Source: Verrucomicrobiota bacterium (GTDB taxonomy: Bacteria > Verrucomicrobiota > Verrucomicrobiia > CAIQCK01). From it: a stretch of DNA of 64,000 nucleotides. Location: contig JACRQF010000022.1 in the NCBI GenBank assembly GCA_016222825.1, positions 1-64,000 on the forward strand, given 5' to 3'. Below the pieces are notes generated by a model. That model saw only the letters and a program-made list of their open reading frames with translations. It was not told where the DNA came from and ran no database searches. The first letter of the stretch is position 1. Each line of letters starts with the position of its first letter. Both the position numbers and the translations under genes were made by a program. Below, one piece after another: positions 26,429 to 35,600 of the stretch.

Positions 26429-27493
26429 TCAAACACTCAACATGCAATCGCCGTAGCTGTAAAACCGGTATCCCTCGCGGATGGCTTCCTCGTAAGCGCG
26501 CAACACCGGCTCGCGGCCGGCGAAGGCACTGACCAGCATGAGCAGCGTCGAGCGTGGCAGATGGAAGTTGGTCAGCAGCGCGTCGGCGACGCGGAACTTG
26601 TAGGGCGGGTAAATGAAGATGTCGGTTTCGCCGGAACCGGCGCGAATCCGGCCTTCGGTGTCGGCAGCGGATTCAAGGGCGCGGACGGTGGTGGTGCCGA
26701 CGCACACGACGCGGCGGCCGTCGCGCTTGGCGGCGTTGACGGCGGCGGCCGTGTCGGGCGGGATGTCGAACCGCTCGATGTGCATCGTGTGTTGCCCGAT
26801 GTCGTCGGTGGCGACGGGTTTGAACGTGCCGGGGCCGACGTGCAGCGCGAGCCGGTGGACGAAGACGCCGCGCTGGGCCAGCGCCTCGAACGTGCGCGGC
26901 GTAAAGTGCAGGCCGGCGGTCGGCGCGGCGACGGCGCCGGGCTGGCGCGCGAAGACGGTCTGGTATCGCTCGCGGTCGGCGGGAGCGTCCTCGCCGTGGC
27001 GGATGTAGGGCGGCAGCGGCACGTGACCGACGCGCTGCAGTGCGCCGAAAAGGTCGTCGGCGCCGGTGAAACGGACGACGACCTCGCCGCCGTCGCGTTT
27101 GGCTTCGACGGTGGCGCGGAGAGGGTCGGGGCAAGGGGCAAAGGGCAAGGGGCAAGCGGATTCTTGAAAGACGATTTCGGTTCCTTCGTGGAGGCGTTTG
27201 GCGGGGCGGGCGAGCGCGAGCCAGCGGGAGGCGGAGAGTTCCTCGATCAACAGGAGTTCGACTTCGCCACCGGTGGGTTTGTGGCCGATGAGGCGGGCAG
27301 GAATGACCTTGGTGTCGTTGATGACAAGGACTTCGCCGGGACGCAGGCGCTGCGGGAACGCCGTGAACTGCTGGTGATGAATGACGCCGCTGGCGCGGTC
27401 CAGCACGAGCATGCGGGCGGCGTCCCGGTCGGGCAACGGTTGTTGCGCGATCAGTTCGGGCGGCAGCATGTAGTCAAAGTCGGCAGTTTTCAT
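26429..27493 (-). CDS. queA: S-adenosylmethionine:tRNA ribosyltransferase-isomerase
   Basis: QueA transfers ribose from SAM to preQ1 at tRNA wobble position 34, making epoxyqueuosine. The 354-residue protein from the ATG at 27493 starts MKTADFDYMLPPELIAQQPLPDRD. It has VINDTKVIPARL, GHVPLPPYI, AAPTAGLHFT, HVGPGTFKPV, VGTTTVRALE, TDIFIYPPYKF and TNFHLPRSTLLMLVSAF. GGTGAAGGTG upstream supports this start. An extra loop (about ACPLPFAPCPDPL) is encoded by four copies of a GGGGCAA-type heptamer at 27128-27155; E. coli QueA has no such loop there. It is divergent from the amt operon. Confidence 0.96.
   Translation of the reverse strand: MKTADFDYMLPPELIAQQPLPDRDAARMLVLDRASGVIHHQQFTAFPQRLRPGEVLVINDTKVIPARLIGHKPTGGEVELLLIEELSASRWLALARPAKRLHEGTEIVFQESACPLPFAPCPDPLRATVEAKRDGGEVVVRFTGADDLFGALQRVGHVPLPPYIRHGEDAPADRERYQTVFARQPGAVAAPTAGLHFTPRTFEALAQRGVFVHRLALHVGPGTFKPVATDDIGQHTMHIERFDIPPDTAAAVNAAKRDGRRVVCVGTTTVRALESAADTEGRIRAGSGETDIFIYPPYKFRVADALLTNFHLPRSTLLMLVSAFAGREPVLRAYEEAIREGYRFYSYGDCMLSV
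27128..27155. repeat. heptanucleotide repeat inside queA
   Basis: Four in-phase 7-mers (GGGGCAA, GGGGCAA, AGGGCAA, GGGGCAA) lie in coding sequence. They encode a Pro/Cys-rich insertion that the family does not normally carry. This shows that the period-7 repeats can enter genes. Confidence 0.85.
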
Positions 27494-27566
27494 CACCTTC
27501 ACCTCTCTTTTTACCACCGCGCGCAAAATTCGCCAGTCTGCATCCAGCCGCCAAGCGTGCGCGGGC

Positions 27567-27583
27567 CTGGCACCAGCGTTGCT
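27567..27583 (+). promoter_or_regulatory. sigma54 (RpoN) promoter of amt-glnB
   Basis: CTGGCAC, five bases, then TTGCT reproduces the sigma54 -24/-12 consensus, with GG at 27569-27570 and GC at 27581-27582 separated by exactly 10 bp. It lies about 105 bp upstream of the amt ATG, predicting a start near 27594 and a ~93-nt leader. This implies nitrogen control by an NtrC-type activator. No clear NtrC site was recognised upstream. Confidence 0.85.
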
Positions 27584-27686
27584 TACCTATCCGTCGAACA
27601 AGAATTTGGTGTGTCAAAACAACAAAACTGAAACATATGTGAACGCGGTCGCGAGCAAAACTCCCGAGCGCAAAGCAAGGAACAAA

Positions 27687-29198
27687 ATGAAACGAAACTA
27701 TTTGAAACGACCTGTTGCCAAACGGGTGCTGCTACGCGGTGGGCTGGCGGCGCTCCTCGTGGGTGCTGCCAGCCTGTCGTGGGCGGCGGATGCAACGCCC
27801 GCCGCGCCCAAGAAACCCGAGCCGACACTGGAACAACGCATCGGTTCGCTGGAAGCCTACGTCACCAACGGCGACCCGACGGCGCCGCTGAAAGACAAGG
27901 ATGGCAAGATAGCTGACGGACTGGCGACACCAACCTCGGCGACGGCCGGCCCCGGCCACAACGGCTGGATGATGACCAGTTCGGCGCTGGTGTTGTTTAT
28001 GACGCTGCCGGGTCTGGCGTTGTTCTACGGCGGCCTCGTCCGCAAGAAGAACGTGCTCTCGGTGCTGGCGCAATGCCTCGGCATCGCGGGGTTGGTAACG
28101 ATCCTGTGGTGGCTGTGCGGTTACAGCCTGGTGTTCGCCAGCGGCAGCCCGTTCCTCGGCAGCCTTACGAAGTTCGCGTTCCTGAAGGGCGTGGACTCCG
28201 CGCCGAACACCGACTACTCCTTCTGGGTCTCGCACAACGTCTTTTCGATGTATCAGATGATGTTCGCGATCATCACGCCGGCGCTGATCGTCGGCGCGAT
28301 TGCGGAACGCATGAAGTTCGGCGCGATCATTGCGTTCGTGACAGCGTGGATGTTTGTCGTTTATTTCCCGCTGGCGCACATGGTGTGGGGCATTGACGGG
28401 TTGATGAACGGCGTCTGGAACGCGAAGGCCGCGATCAAGGCGATTGATTTCGCAGGCGGCACGGTGGTGCACATGTCGAGCGGCTGGTCGGCGCTGGTCC
28501 TCTGCATGATCCTCGGCCCGCGCATCGGCTTCGGAAAGGAAAAGATGCCGCCGCACAGCATGGTGCTTTGCATGGTCGGCACAGGCATGTTGTGGGTCGG
28601 CTGGTATGGATTCAATGCCGGCAGCGCGGTGGCGGCGGATGGCGTCGCGGCCAACGCGTTCATGACCACCACGCTCGCGACGGCGGTGGCCTGCTTCACG
28701 TGGGCGGCGGCGGAGTGGATCCTGAAAGGCACTCCCAGCGTGCTGGGCTATTGCTCGGGCGCGGTGGCGGGCCTGGTGGTGATCACACCGGCTTGCGGTT
28801 TCGTGAACCCGTCGGGCGCCATCATCATCGGCCTGGCGGCCGGGTTGGTGCCGTTCTTCGCGTGCTACAAGCTCAAGGCGTGGCTCGGCTACGACGACGC
28901 GCTGGACACGTTCGGCGTGCATGCGGTCGGCGGCACTTTGGGCGCGTTCCTGACCGGCGTGCTGGCCGTGCTGGACGTGAACGGGAACCTCGCCACGAAC
29001 CTGAAGGACATCGTCGGCCACACGCTCTGGCTGGAGCAACTCAAGGCCATCGGCCTGACGCTCGTTTTGGCAGTTGTCGGAACGGCGATTATCGCTTATA
29101 CCGTTAAAGCAGTGATGGGCCTGCGCCCCGCGCCCGACCAAGAGCGCGAGGGTTTGGACATCACCGATCACGGCGAAGAAGGTTACAATTTGATCTAA
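27687..29198 (+). CDS. amt: ammonium transporter (Amt family)
   Basis: The 503-residue protein has an N-terminal cleavable signal (about residues 12-35, ending SLSWAADA), a short linker and the Amt core with about 11 hydrophobic helices. Family motifs are ALFYGGLVRKKNVL, DFAGGTVVHMSSG with the first pore His, and DTFGVHAVGGTLGAFLTG with the second pore His. ATG 27687 with AAGGA just upstream was preferred; the frame extends upstream to 27579 through the promoter. It is followed 30 bp later by the PII gene, the classic ammonium-transporter/PII pair. PII would gate the channel under nitrogen excess. Confidence 0.95.
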   Translation: MKRNYLKRPVAKRVLLRGGLAALLVGAASLSWAADATPAAPKKPEPTLEQRIGSLEAYVTNGDPTAPLKDKDGKIADGLATPTSATAGPGHNGWMMTSSALVLFMTLPGLALFYGGLVRKKNVLSVLAQCLGIAGLVTILWWLCGYSLVFASGSPFLGSLTKFAFLKGVDSAPNTDYSFWVSHNVFSMYQMMFAIITPALIVGAIAERMKFGAIIAFVTAWMFVVYFPLAHMVWGIDGLMNGVWNAKAAIKAIDFAGGTVVHMSSGWSALVLCMILGPRIGFGKEKMPPHSMVLCMVGTGMLWVGWYGFNAGSAVAADGVAANAFMTTTLATAVACFTWAAAEWILKGTPSVLGYCSGAVAGLVVITPACGFVNPSGAIIIGLAAGLVPFFACYKLKAWLGYDDALDTFGVHAVGGTLGAFLTGVLAVLDVNGNLATNLKDIVGHTLWLEQLKAIGLTLVLAVVGTAIIAYTVKAVMGLRPAPDQEREGLDITDHGEEGYNLI

Positions 29199-29228
29199 TC
29201 TCAACGCAGGCGAACTAAGGAACCATTC

Positions 29229-29567
29229 ATGAAAAAAATTGAAGCCATCATCAAGCCGTTCAAGCTCGAAGAAGTGAAGTCCGCGCTCGCCGAAGTGGGT
29301 GTGGAGGGCATGACGGTGACCGAAGCCAAGGGTTTCGGCCGCCAGAAGGGCCACACGGAAATCTACCGCGGCAGCGAATACACGGTGGACTTCCTGCCGA
29401 AGCTCAAGCTCGACATCGTCGTCGGCGACGACATGGTCGAGACGGCGATCAGCGCCATCGTCAAGAGCGCCAAGACTGGCAAGATCGGCGACGGCAAAAT
29501 CTTCGTGATGAACGTGGAAGAAGCCGTCCGCATCCGCACCGACGAGCGCGGCGGCAAGGCGGTTTAG
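29229..29567 (+). CDS. glnB: nitrogen regulatory protein PII
   Basis: The 112-residue PII protein starts MKKIEAIIKPFKLEEVKSAL. Its T-loop (YRGSEYTVDFLPK) contains Tyr51, the uridylylation site. The B-loop TGKIGDGKIFV and C-loop RTDERG are intact, so ATP/ADP and 2-oxoglutarate sensing is expected. AAGGA upstream gives a good ribosome binding site. Linkage to amt suggests a GlnK-type role of binding and blocking the transporter, but sequence alone does not separate GlnB from GlnK. It shares the sigma54 promoter at 27567. Confidence 0.95.
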   Translation: MKKIEAIIKPFKLEEVKSALAEVGVEGMTVTEAKGFGRQKGHTEIYRGSEYTVDFLPKLKLDIVVGDDMVETAISAIVKSAKTGKIGDGKIFVMNVEEAVRIRTDERGGKAV

Positions 29568-29573
29568 CAGGAA

Positions 29574-29645
29574 CCGGGCGGCTGCGTCCGCCCGGACATC
29601 CTGCGACAGTAGTGAAGTGGCGTCCCGGCAACGGGACGCCACTTC
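29574..29645. terminator. two tandem hairpins after glnB
   Basis: The first hairpin (29574-29595) has a perfect 8-bp stem CCGGGCGG/CCGCCCGG. The second (29614-29645) has a 14-bp stem (GAAGTGGCGTCCCG) capped by a GCAA tetraloop. They fill the gap between glnB and the convergent permease gene. There is no T-run after either, so they may act as mRNA 3'-end stabilisers or factor-assisted bidirectional terminators. Confidence 0.65.
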
Positions 29646-29677
29646 GAGTTTCTGCGAGGCGTCGCGGGCGTTGTAGC

Positions 29678-31495
29678 TCAGCCAAAGATCAGCAGGTGGA
29701 TGTTCGACGGCAACTGGTGCGCCACCTTGCCGATCACGTCGCCCTTGAGCAGGTTGACGAACCGGCTGCGTTGAGTGCCGCCCATGATGAGATATTCCAC
29801 GCCTAGCGTCGCGGCGAGATCGAGGATGATCGGCGCGGGATCGTCGCTGGTGGTGTAAACCGGCAGCACCTGCACGCCGCGTTTGGCGCCGGCTTCACGG
29901 GCTGCCTTGAAAATCTCCACCGCATCCCTGTCATCGCGCCAGTGCGACTCCGTCGGAATCGTGACGGCGATTTCCCGCACGTAGAGCACGTAGAGCACGT
30001 GCCGGCGCAACGCGGCTTCCTCAATGGCGAACTTCAACACGTCGGTCACACCGCGCGCCGCCACTAGGATTGCTCCTGTCGCCGACATGGCGGCCGATTC
30101 GTCCGTGGGCAGGACCGGCTCCAGCACCGGGCTTGTGTCCGTTGCCGCATCAACGCCGAGGGGCGCGGTTGACGCGGGGCCTTTGACCCATCGGGTGGTC
30201 ATCAGAAAGCCGATCCCCACAACCAGCGCGGCAAAAAACAGCGCGTAAGGCTTGGTGATGGCGATGGTCAGCCAGACGGCCGCCAGCACCAACGACGTGC
30301 AGCCCAGCAGCGCCCGCTCCCACCGTTTCATGGGCAGCGCGAGATTCAGTGCCGACGATCCGAGGTCCACCGTGATGGCGCCCACCACGCCGATGGCGTA
30401 GAGCGCCGCCAAGCCTTCGACGGCGCCGACCACGTCCAACACCAGCAGCGCGACCATGGTGGCGATCAGGAGTGGAATCCACGGCACGCCGAACCGGTTC
30501 AGGCTGGTGAAATGACGCGGCAGTTCGTCATCGTGCGCCATCATGTAAATCACGCTGACCAGGCCCACAATGGCGGTGTTGGTGGCCGAAAGCAGCAAGA
30601 ACCCGAACACCAGGCCGACGGCCCACGCCAGCCAGTTGCCCGCGAAGACCTCGGCCATGTAGCGCAGCATCGAGGCTTCCAGTTCGCGATGTTGGGGATT
30701 GGTGGCGTGGTCCGGGGCGAGCACGTGGCCGTTTTGAACCACCAGCCCCGGCAGCGCGTTCATTGCCAGCGCAAACAGCGCCGTAAAGAAACACACCTCC
30801 AACAACACCGGCCAGATGGTCCGCTTCACCGTCCGCTCGATCGTCGGCGCGCCCGGCCCGCTCGCGTGCGTTTCCATCACGCCGGTCATGTTCGCCACGG
30901 TTTCCACGCCTGAGAGCGTCAGGATCAGGCCGACGGCGACCACCCAGTTGTCCCCCAATCCACCGCGCGGCGGGCCGACATGGCTGATGGCCGTGCCCAG
31001 ATGTGGCAGACAAAACGCGCCGAGCACCACCACCACCGCGACCGTCGGCAGCGCCAGCAAGACCGCAATGCTCCCGCTGTGCTTCGGCCCGAAAAAGTTG
31101 ATCGCGCCGATGAAAAAGATCGCCAGCACGCCCCACCGCACCGGTTCATGCACGCCGAAGTAATGAAACGCGTCGAGGCAGCTCAGCGAGGCTGTCACGA
31201 TGTAGTCGCCGCACAGCAACAGGCCGCCGATCATCGCCAGCCATTTGGAGTGCGCCTTGGCGCTGGAATAGACGCCGCCGCCGTCGGGATAGTATTTGCA
31301 GACGCGGCTGTAGTTGAACCCGACAATCGCCGTCAGGACGCACACTGCCGCCACCGGCCAGAAGCCGGCGTAGCCAGCCAGCGCGAACGCGATGCCGACG
31401 ACATAGGCCTTGCTCGTGCCCCAATCGCCGTAAAGAATGGCCGCCGAGCGCAACCAATTCACGTTGCGCGGGCGCCGGATGCCTAGCGTTGCCAT
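29678..31495 (-). CDS. APC-superfamily permease fused to a universal stress protein domain
   Basis: The 605-residue protein starts MATLGIRRPRNVNW. About 12 hydrophobic segments of the amino acid-polyamine-organocation superfamily span residues 20 to 420. The first includes GTSKAYVVGIAFALAGYAGFWP and later ones YYPDGGGVYSSAKAHS and LTLSGVETVANMTGVM. After a short linker, a cytoplasmic USP-like domain runs to the C-terminus (ATGAILVAARGVTDVLKFAIEEA ... LGVEYLIMGGTQRSRFVNLLKGDVIGKVAHQLPSNIHLLIFG). USP domains often bind ATP, so energy or stress gating is plausible. The substrate cannot be assigned. It ends facing glnB and is 26 bp downstream of the DUF2905 gene. Confidence 0.85.
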   Translation of the reverse strand: MATLGIRRPRNVNWLRSAAILYGDWGTSKAYVVGIAFALAGYAGFWPVAAVCVLTAIVGFNYSRVCKYYPDGGGVYSSAKAHSKWLAMIGGLLLCGDYIVTASLSCLDAFHYFGVHEPVRWGVLAIFFIGAINFFGPKHSGSIAVLLALPTVAVVVVLGAFCLPHLGTAISHVGPPRGGLGDNWVVAVGLILTLSGVETVANMTGVMETHASGPGAPTIERTVKRTIWPVLLEVCFFTALFALAMNALPGLVVQNGHVLAPDHATNPQHRELEASMLRYMAEVFAGNWLAWAVGLVFGFLLLSATNTAIVGLVSVIYMMAHDDELPRHFTSLNRFGVPWIPLLIATMVALLVLDVVGAVEGLAALYAIGVVGAITVDLGSSALNLALPMKRWERALLGCTSLVLAAVWLTIAITKPYALFFAALVVGIGFLMTTRWVKGPASTAPLGVDAATDTSPVLEPVLPTDESAAMSATGAILVAARGVTDVLKFAIEEAALRRHVLYVLYVREIAVTIPTESHWRDDRDAVEIFKAAREAGAKRGVQVLPVYTTSDDPAPIILDLAATLGVEYLIMGGTQRSRFVNLLKGDVIGKVAHQLPSNIHLLIFG

Positions 31496-31521
31496 GTCGG
31501 GTTCATCAAATCTTCTGCCGC

Positions 31522-31737
31522 TCAGGGCCGACGGAACAGCCACGCCAGCAGCGTCAGCAGCAGGCTGGCGATGATGCAGGTGGCCAGCGGAAAGTAAAAG
31601 CGGAAATTCGGCCGTTCCACCGTGATGTCCCCTGGCAGCCGCCCCACCCAAGGCAGCTTCGGTCCCAGCCAGAGCAGCGCGCCGACGCCCGCCAGCACCA
31701 ACCCGGCCAGCACCAGCATTTTTCCAACATCGCTCAT
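31522..31737 (-). CDS. DUF2905 family small membrane protein
   Basis: The 71-residue protein has two hydrophobic helices around the conserved loop WVGRLPGDITVERPNFRFYFPLATCI, which is diagnostic for DUF2905. The start MSDVGKMLVLAG at 31737 matches the family; the frame extends 23 residues upstream without homology. Function is unknown. The permease/USP gene follows 26 bp later on the same strand, so the two may be co-expressed. Confidence 0.88.
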   Translation of the reverse strand: MSDVGKMLVLAGLVLAGVGALLWLGPKLPWVGRLPGDITVERPNFRFYFPLATCIIASLLLTLLAWLFRRP

Positions 31738-31854
31738 CGCCGCAAAACTACCCGAAGCCGGCCCCGCCGCGCAAGGCGGGCGAGGGGGGGGCGAAGTGGC
31801 GAACACGGAGAGGCGCGCCCTTCGACGCCAATACGGCTGCCTCTGGATTGTCCG

Positions 31855-32637
31855 CTACTTGGGATCGCACCCGAGGGGGGGCGGGGGGATATCCGGTGGC
31901 TCGGCGACGCCCCCGGATGGTTCATGGAGAGCCGCAGGCGGGTTTGTCGCGCTGCGAGCTTCAGGCGCGGTGTTGAACCATTGAAAGGCGTAACGCGACA
32001 GTTCATACCACCCTCGCAGCTTCAACTTCTTGAGGATGTGGGCGCGGTGGGACTCGATCGTCTTGACGCTCAGGTGCAGCATGGCCGCGATGTCAACCGT
32101 GCGCTTGCCCTGGCCGATGAGGGCGAACACCTCAAACTCACGGCTGCTGAGCGCGTGGAGGGGTGACATCGCTTTCTTGCTTGGGGCGCTCGCCGGTTTA
32201 TTCAGCAGCCGGCTGGTCATCAGCTCGCTGAGGTAGGTGTGGCCTTCGAGGACGCGGCGGATGGCGGCCATGATGATCTCGGTCGGCTCCTGTTTCATGA
32301 CGTAGCCGAGCGCGCCGGCTTCCAACGCCCGTTCGGCGCAAAGCGCCTCCTCGTGCATGGAGAACACCAGCATGGGCAGGTCGTCAAACCGCGCCTTGAT
32401 GCTTCGGACCAGTTCGAGGCCGCTGCTCTCCTTGAGGGAGATGTCCACGATGACGAGGTCGGGCCTGCGGGACTCCATCACCTCCAACGCCTGCGTCATG
32501 TTCTCAACATCGGCGCAAACCTGGAGGTCCGGCTCCTGGTTGATCAGTTGGGCAAGACCCCGGCGCGCGATCGGGTGGTCGTCCACGATGAGGATGTTCG
32601 TCTTGCGGCCTTCCGGTTTCTTTCGGGTTTGGATCAT
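31855..32637 (-). CDS. NarL/FixJ-family response regulator
   Basis: The 260-residue two-domain regulator has a receiver domain (residues 14-130) with acidic Asp19/Asp20, phospho-acceptor Asp65 (LVIVDISLKESS) and Lys115. A LuxR-type HTH (about 160-220, LSSREFEVFALIGQGKRTVDIAAMLHLSVKTIESHRAHILKKL) follows, then a ~35-residue Pro-rich tail. GGAGG precedes the ATG. It starts 13 bp after the stop of the multi-PAS kinase, so the pair forms a two-component system. The HisKA_3-type kinase partner fits a NarL-type regulator. Target genes are unknown. Confidence 0.93.
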   Translation of the reverse strand: MIQTRKKPEGRKTNILIVDDHPIARRGLAQLINQEPDLQVCADVENMTQALEVMESRRPDLVIVDISLKESSGLELVRSIKARFDDLPMLVFSMHEEALCAERALEAGALGYVMKQEPTEIIMAAIRRVLEGHTYLSELMTSRLLNKPASAPSKKAMSPLHALSSREFEVFALIGQGKRTVDIAAMLHLSVKTIESHRAHILKKLKLRGWYELSRYAFQWFNTAPEARSATNPPAALHEPSGGVAEPPDIPPPPLGCDPK

Positions 32638-32650
32638 CTCAGTCCTCCGT

Positions 32651-35600
32651 TCAGACTAGCGGTTTCCTTGGGAACGAACAGGTCAAAATCGTTCCTCCTT
32701 CCGGCGCGCGGCCGAGGTCGAGGTTGCTGCCGATCACCCGCGCGCGGTGGTGCATGATGTCAAGGCCGATGCCGTGGCCGGCCGGCGGCGGCTGGGAAAT
32801 ACCCTTGCCGTCGTCCTTCACGGTGAGCGTGACGCGGTGTTCCGTCCCGGCCAGTGTGATCCAGATGCGTTTGGCCTTGCCGTGGCGGATGGCGTTGTTG
32901 GCGGCTTCCTGCGCGATGCGGTAAAGGTGGGTGGCGGCGTCGTTGTCCTCGATGAGCACCGGCGGATCACAACTGAAGACGCACTGGATCCGGAACATGT
33001 TCCCGATATTGGCGGCCAACTCCTGCAACGCGACCATCACGCCGTTGGCTTCCTTTTTCACTGGATGAAGGCCGGCGGCGATCCCGCGGGCGTCGCTGAT
33101 GGCCTGGCGGATCAGGTCGGCCACGGCCCTGGCGTCGGCGGCCTCGGCCGGGGCGGCATGGGACAGCCTTTGGGCCAGCGCCTTGCTCATGAAGCCGACG
33201 CCGGCCAGGTGCTGACAGAGGCCGTCGTGCAGGTCCTGGCCGATGCGGCGTTGCTCGCGTTCGCTGATCTCCAGCAACTGGCCCTCCAGCCGTTTGCGGT
33301 CGGTGATGTCCTGGGCGGTGCCGCGCAGGCTCACGACCCGGCCGTTGGCCCGGCCCGCGACCTCGCCGTGAGCGGCAATCCACCGCCGCGTGCCGTCCGG
33401 ACGGATGACCTCCAGGTCCACTTGATAGGGCGTTCCCGTCCGGGTGGTTTGTTCCGCGGCCGCATTCAACCTCGACATGCTTTCCGCCGTGAGCAACTGC
33501 CGGTGCTCGTCAAAGCTGGGCACCGGCAGTTTTGGATCACGGCCAAATATCCGACAAAGCTCTTCAGACCACGTGACGTAGCCAGTTTCCAACTCCCACG
33601 TCCAGTTGCCGACGTGGGCCACGCGCTGCGCTTCCTCCAACTCTTTCCCGCGCTGTTCCAACGCCGCGGTGCGCGCGGCCACGCGCTGTTCGAGCGTTTC
33701 GTTGAGCGTCTTCAGCGCCTCTTCCGCCTGCTTGCGCTCGGTGATGTCAATATGGAGTCCCAACATCCGCAACGGCTTGCCCTGCGCGTCGCGCTTCATC
33801 TCGGCGCGGGACAGAATCCACCGGTAGCTGCCGTCCTTGTGCCGCAGGCGGAACTCCTTCTCAAGTTGCGTCTCCGGCGACTCCGCGAAACGGCGGTCTG
33901 TTTCCAAGACCCGGTCATGGTCCTCCGGGTGCAGCCGTTCTTCATACTCCTCGACGCGGTTGGATATCTCATCATCCGCATAGCCGAGCTGGCGCTTCCA
34001 GATGGGCGAGAGATAGCCCCGACGGGTCGTCATATCCATTTCCCACAGCCCTGCGTTGGCGGCGCGCGTGGCCAGTTCCAACCTTTGGAGGGTCTCCCAC
34101 TGGATTTCCTCGGCCAGCTTGCGCCGGGTGATGTCGAAGGAGACGCCGTCCATGCGGAGGGGACGGCCGGCGTCGTCGTAGGTGCATCGGCCGCGCGCCG
34201 CAATCCAACTCATCAAGCCGTCCGGCCGGAGCACGCGCTTCTCGATGGCGTATTCGGTGCGTTTCGCGACGGCCTCTCGCAGCGCGGCTTGGACGCGCTC
34301 GCGGTCGTCGGGATGGATGGCCCGCAGGAACCCCTCAAACGTCATGACGGTGTCGGCGGGCAGCCCGTAAACGGCCAGGCACTCCGCCGACCAGTGAAGC
34401 TCGCCGGTGACGATGTCCCAGTGCCACGGCCCCAACTGCGCGGCGTCGAGGGCGATTTGCAGGCTGGCCCTGCTGCGCGCCAACGCCTCCTCTGCCTGCT
34501 TCTGCTCGGTGATGTCCCGCGTGGTGCCGATGAGGCGCACGGGGCGGTCATCCTTGAAGAAAACCTGGCCGACGGCGGCAATCCAGCGGATCACGGAGGC
34601 TTTGTCGGGGATGCCAGACAGCCCTGGGGGTTCCCCGCGCTCCGTGGGGGCGTCCCCATGCTCCATGGGGAGTTCCCCGTGTTTCGTGGGGACTTCCCCG
34701 CGTTCCGTGGGGGGATCCCCGCGTTGCGTGGAGAGTTCCACGCGTCGCGTGGGGATTTCCCCGCGCTCCGTGGGGAGTTCCCCGCGCTCCGTGGGGAGTT
34801 CCCCGTGCTCCGTGGGGGAGTCCCCAACTGACATGGTGGCTGCATCAGGTGAGCCAGAATGGCCCGATGAGAGTTTGGAAACGGTCAAGAACCCGGTTTT
34901 GTTGGCATCGGGCAGGCCGGCAGCTCCGGCGAACGAACGGGGGACCAGAACGCGGTATTCGAGAGTGAAATGGCCGTTCCCGGCGGGGTCGAGGGCGCGG
35001 TCCAGCGCCGCTTGCCTTTGCGCGCGGTCTTCGGGATGGATGGTCATCTCGTATTGTTGCCAGGTAATCGGTCCATCCGGCGGCAGGCCCCTTTGGGCGC
35101 GCGCCACGGCGTCGCAGAGCAGGCCGCCGCTGGCAAAGTCCAGTTCCACCGTGCCGGTCTGGCCCGCCTCCAACGCCAGTTGCAGCCGCCGCTGGCTGTC
35201 GCTCAGTGCCTGGCTGGCCCGCAGTCGCGCCAGCGTGTCGGTGATCAGTTCGCCGATGGTCCGCAGCAGCCGGGCGTCTTCGCCGGTCCATGCGCGCTCG
35301 GCCCGCATGGCATCGCATCCGATGAACCCAACCAGCGCGCCCGCGTGGCGGATGGGCACCAGGATCAGCGACTGGACGTTACCCGCCTGCGCGAGCCGTT
35401 TCTCCGCCGCCGCCTCCGCGGGCAGGTTGGCGGTGCGGGGCAGCAGCAACGGTTCGCCGCCGCGCAGCCGCTCCAGATACCACGGAAACGCCGCCGTGGG
35501 CACGTTGCGCATCTCGCTGATCTGCGGCCTCACGCCGGGCGCGCACCACTCGTGGGTGTTGTCGGCGACGGCGAGGTCGTCGGAAACCCGGAACAGATAG

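Noticed and set aside
32747..34831. 694-codon forward frame opposite the sensor kinase
   Set aside because: It is a shadow of the kinase gene. It stays open partly because the 21-bp array is open in all frames.
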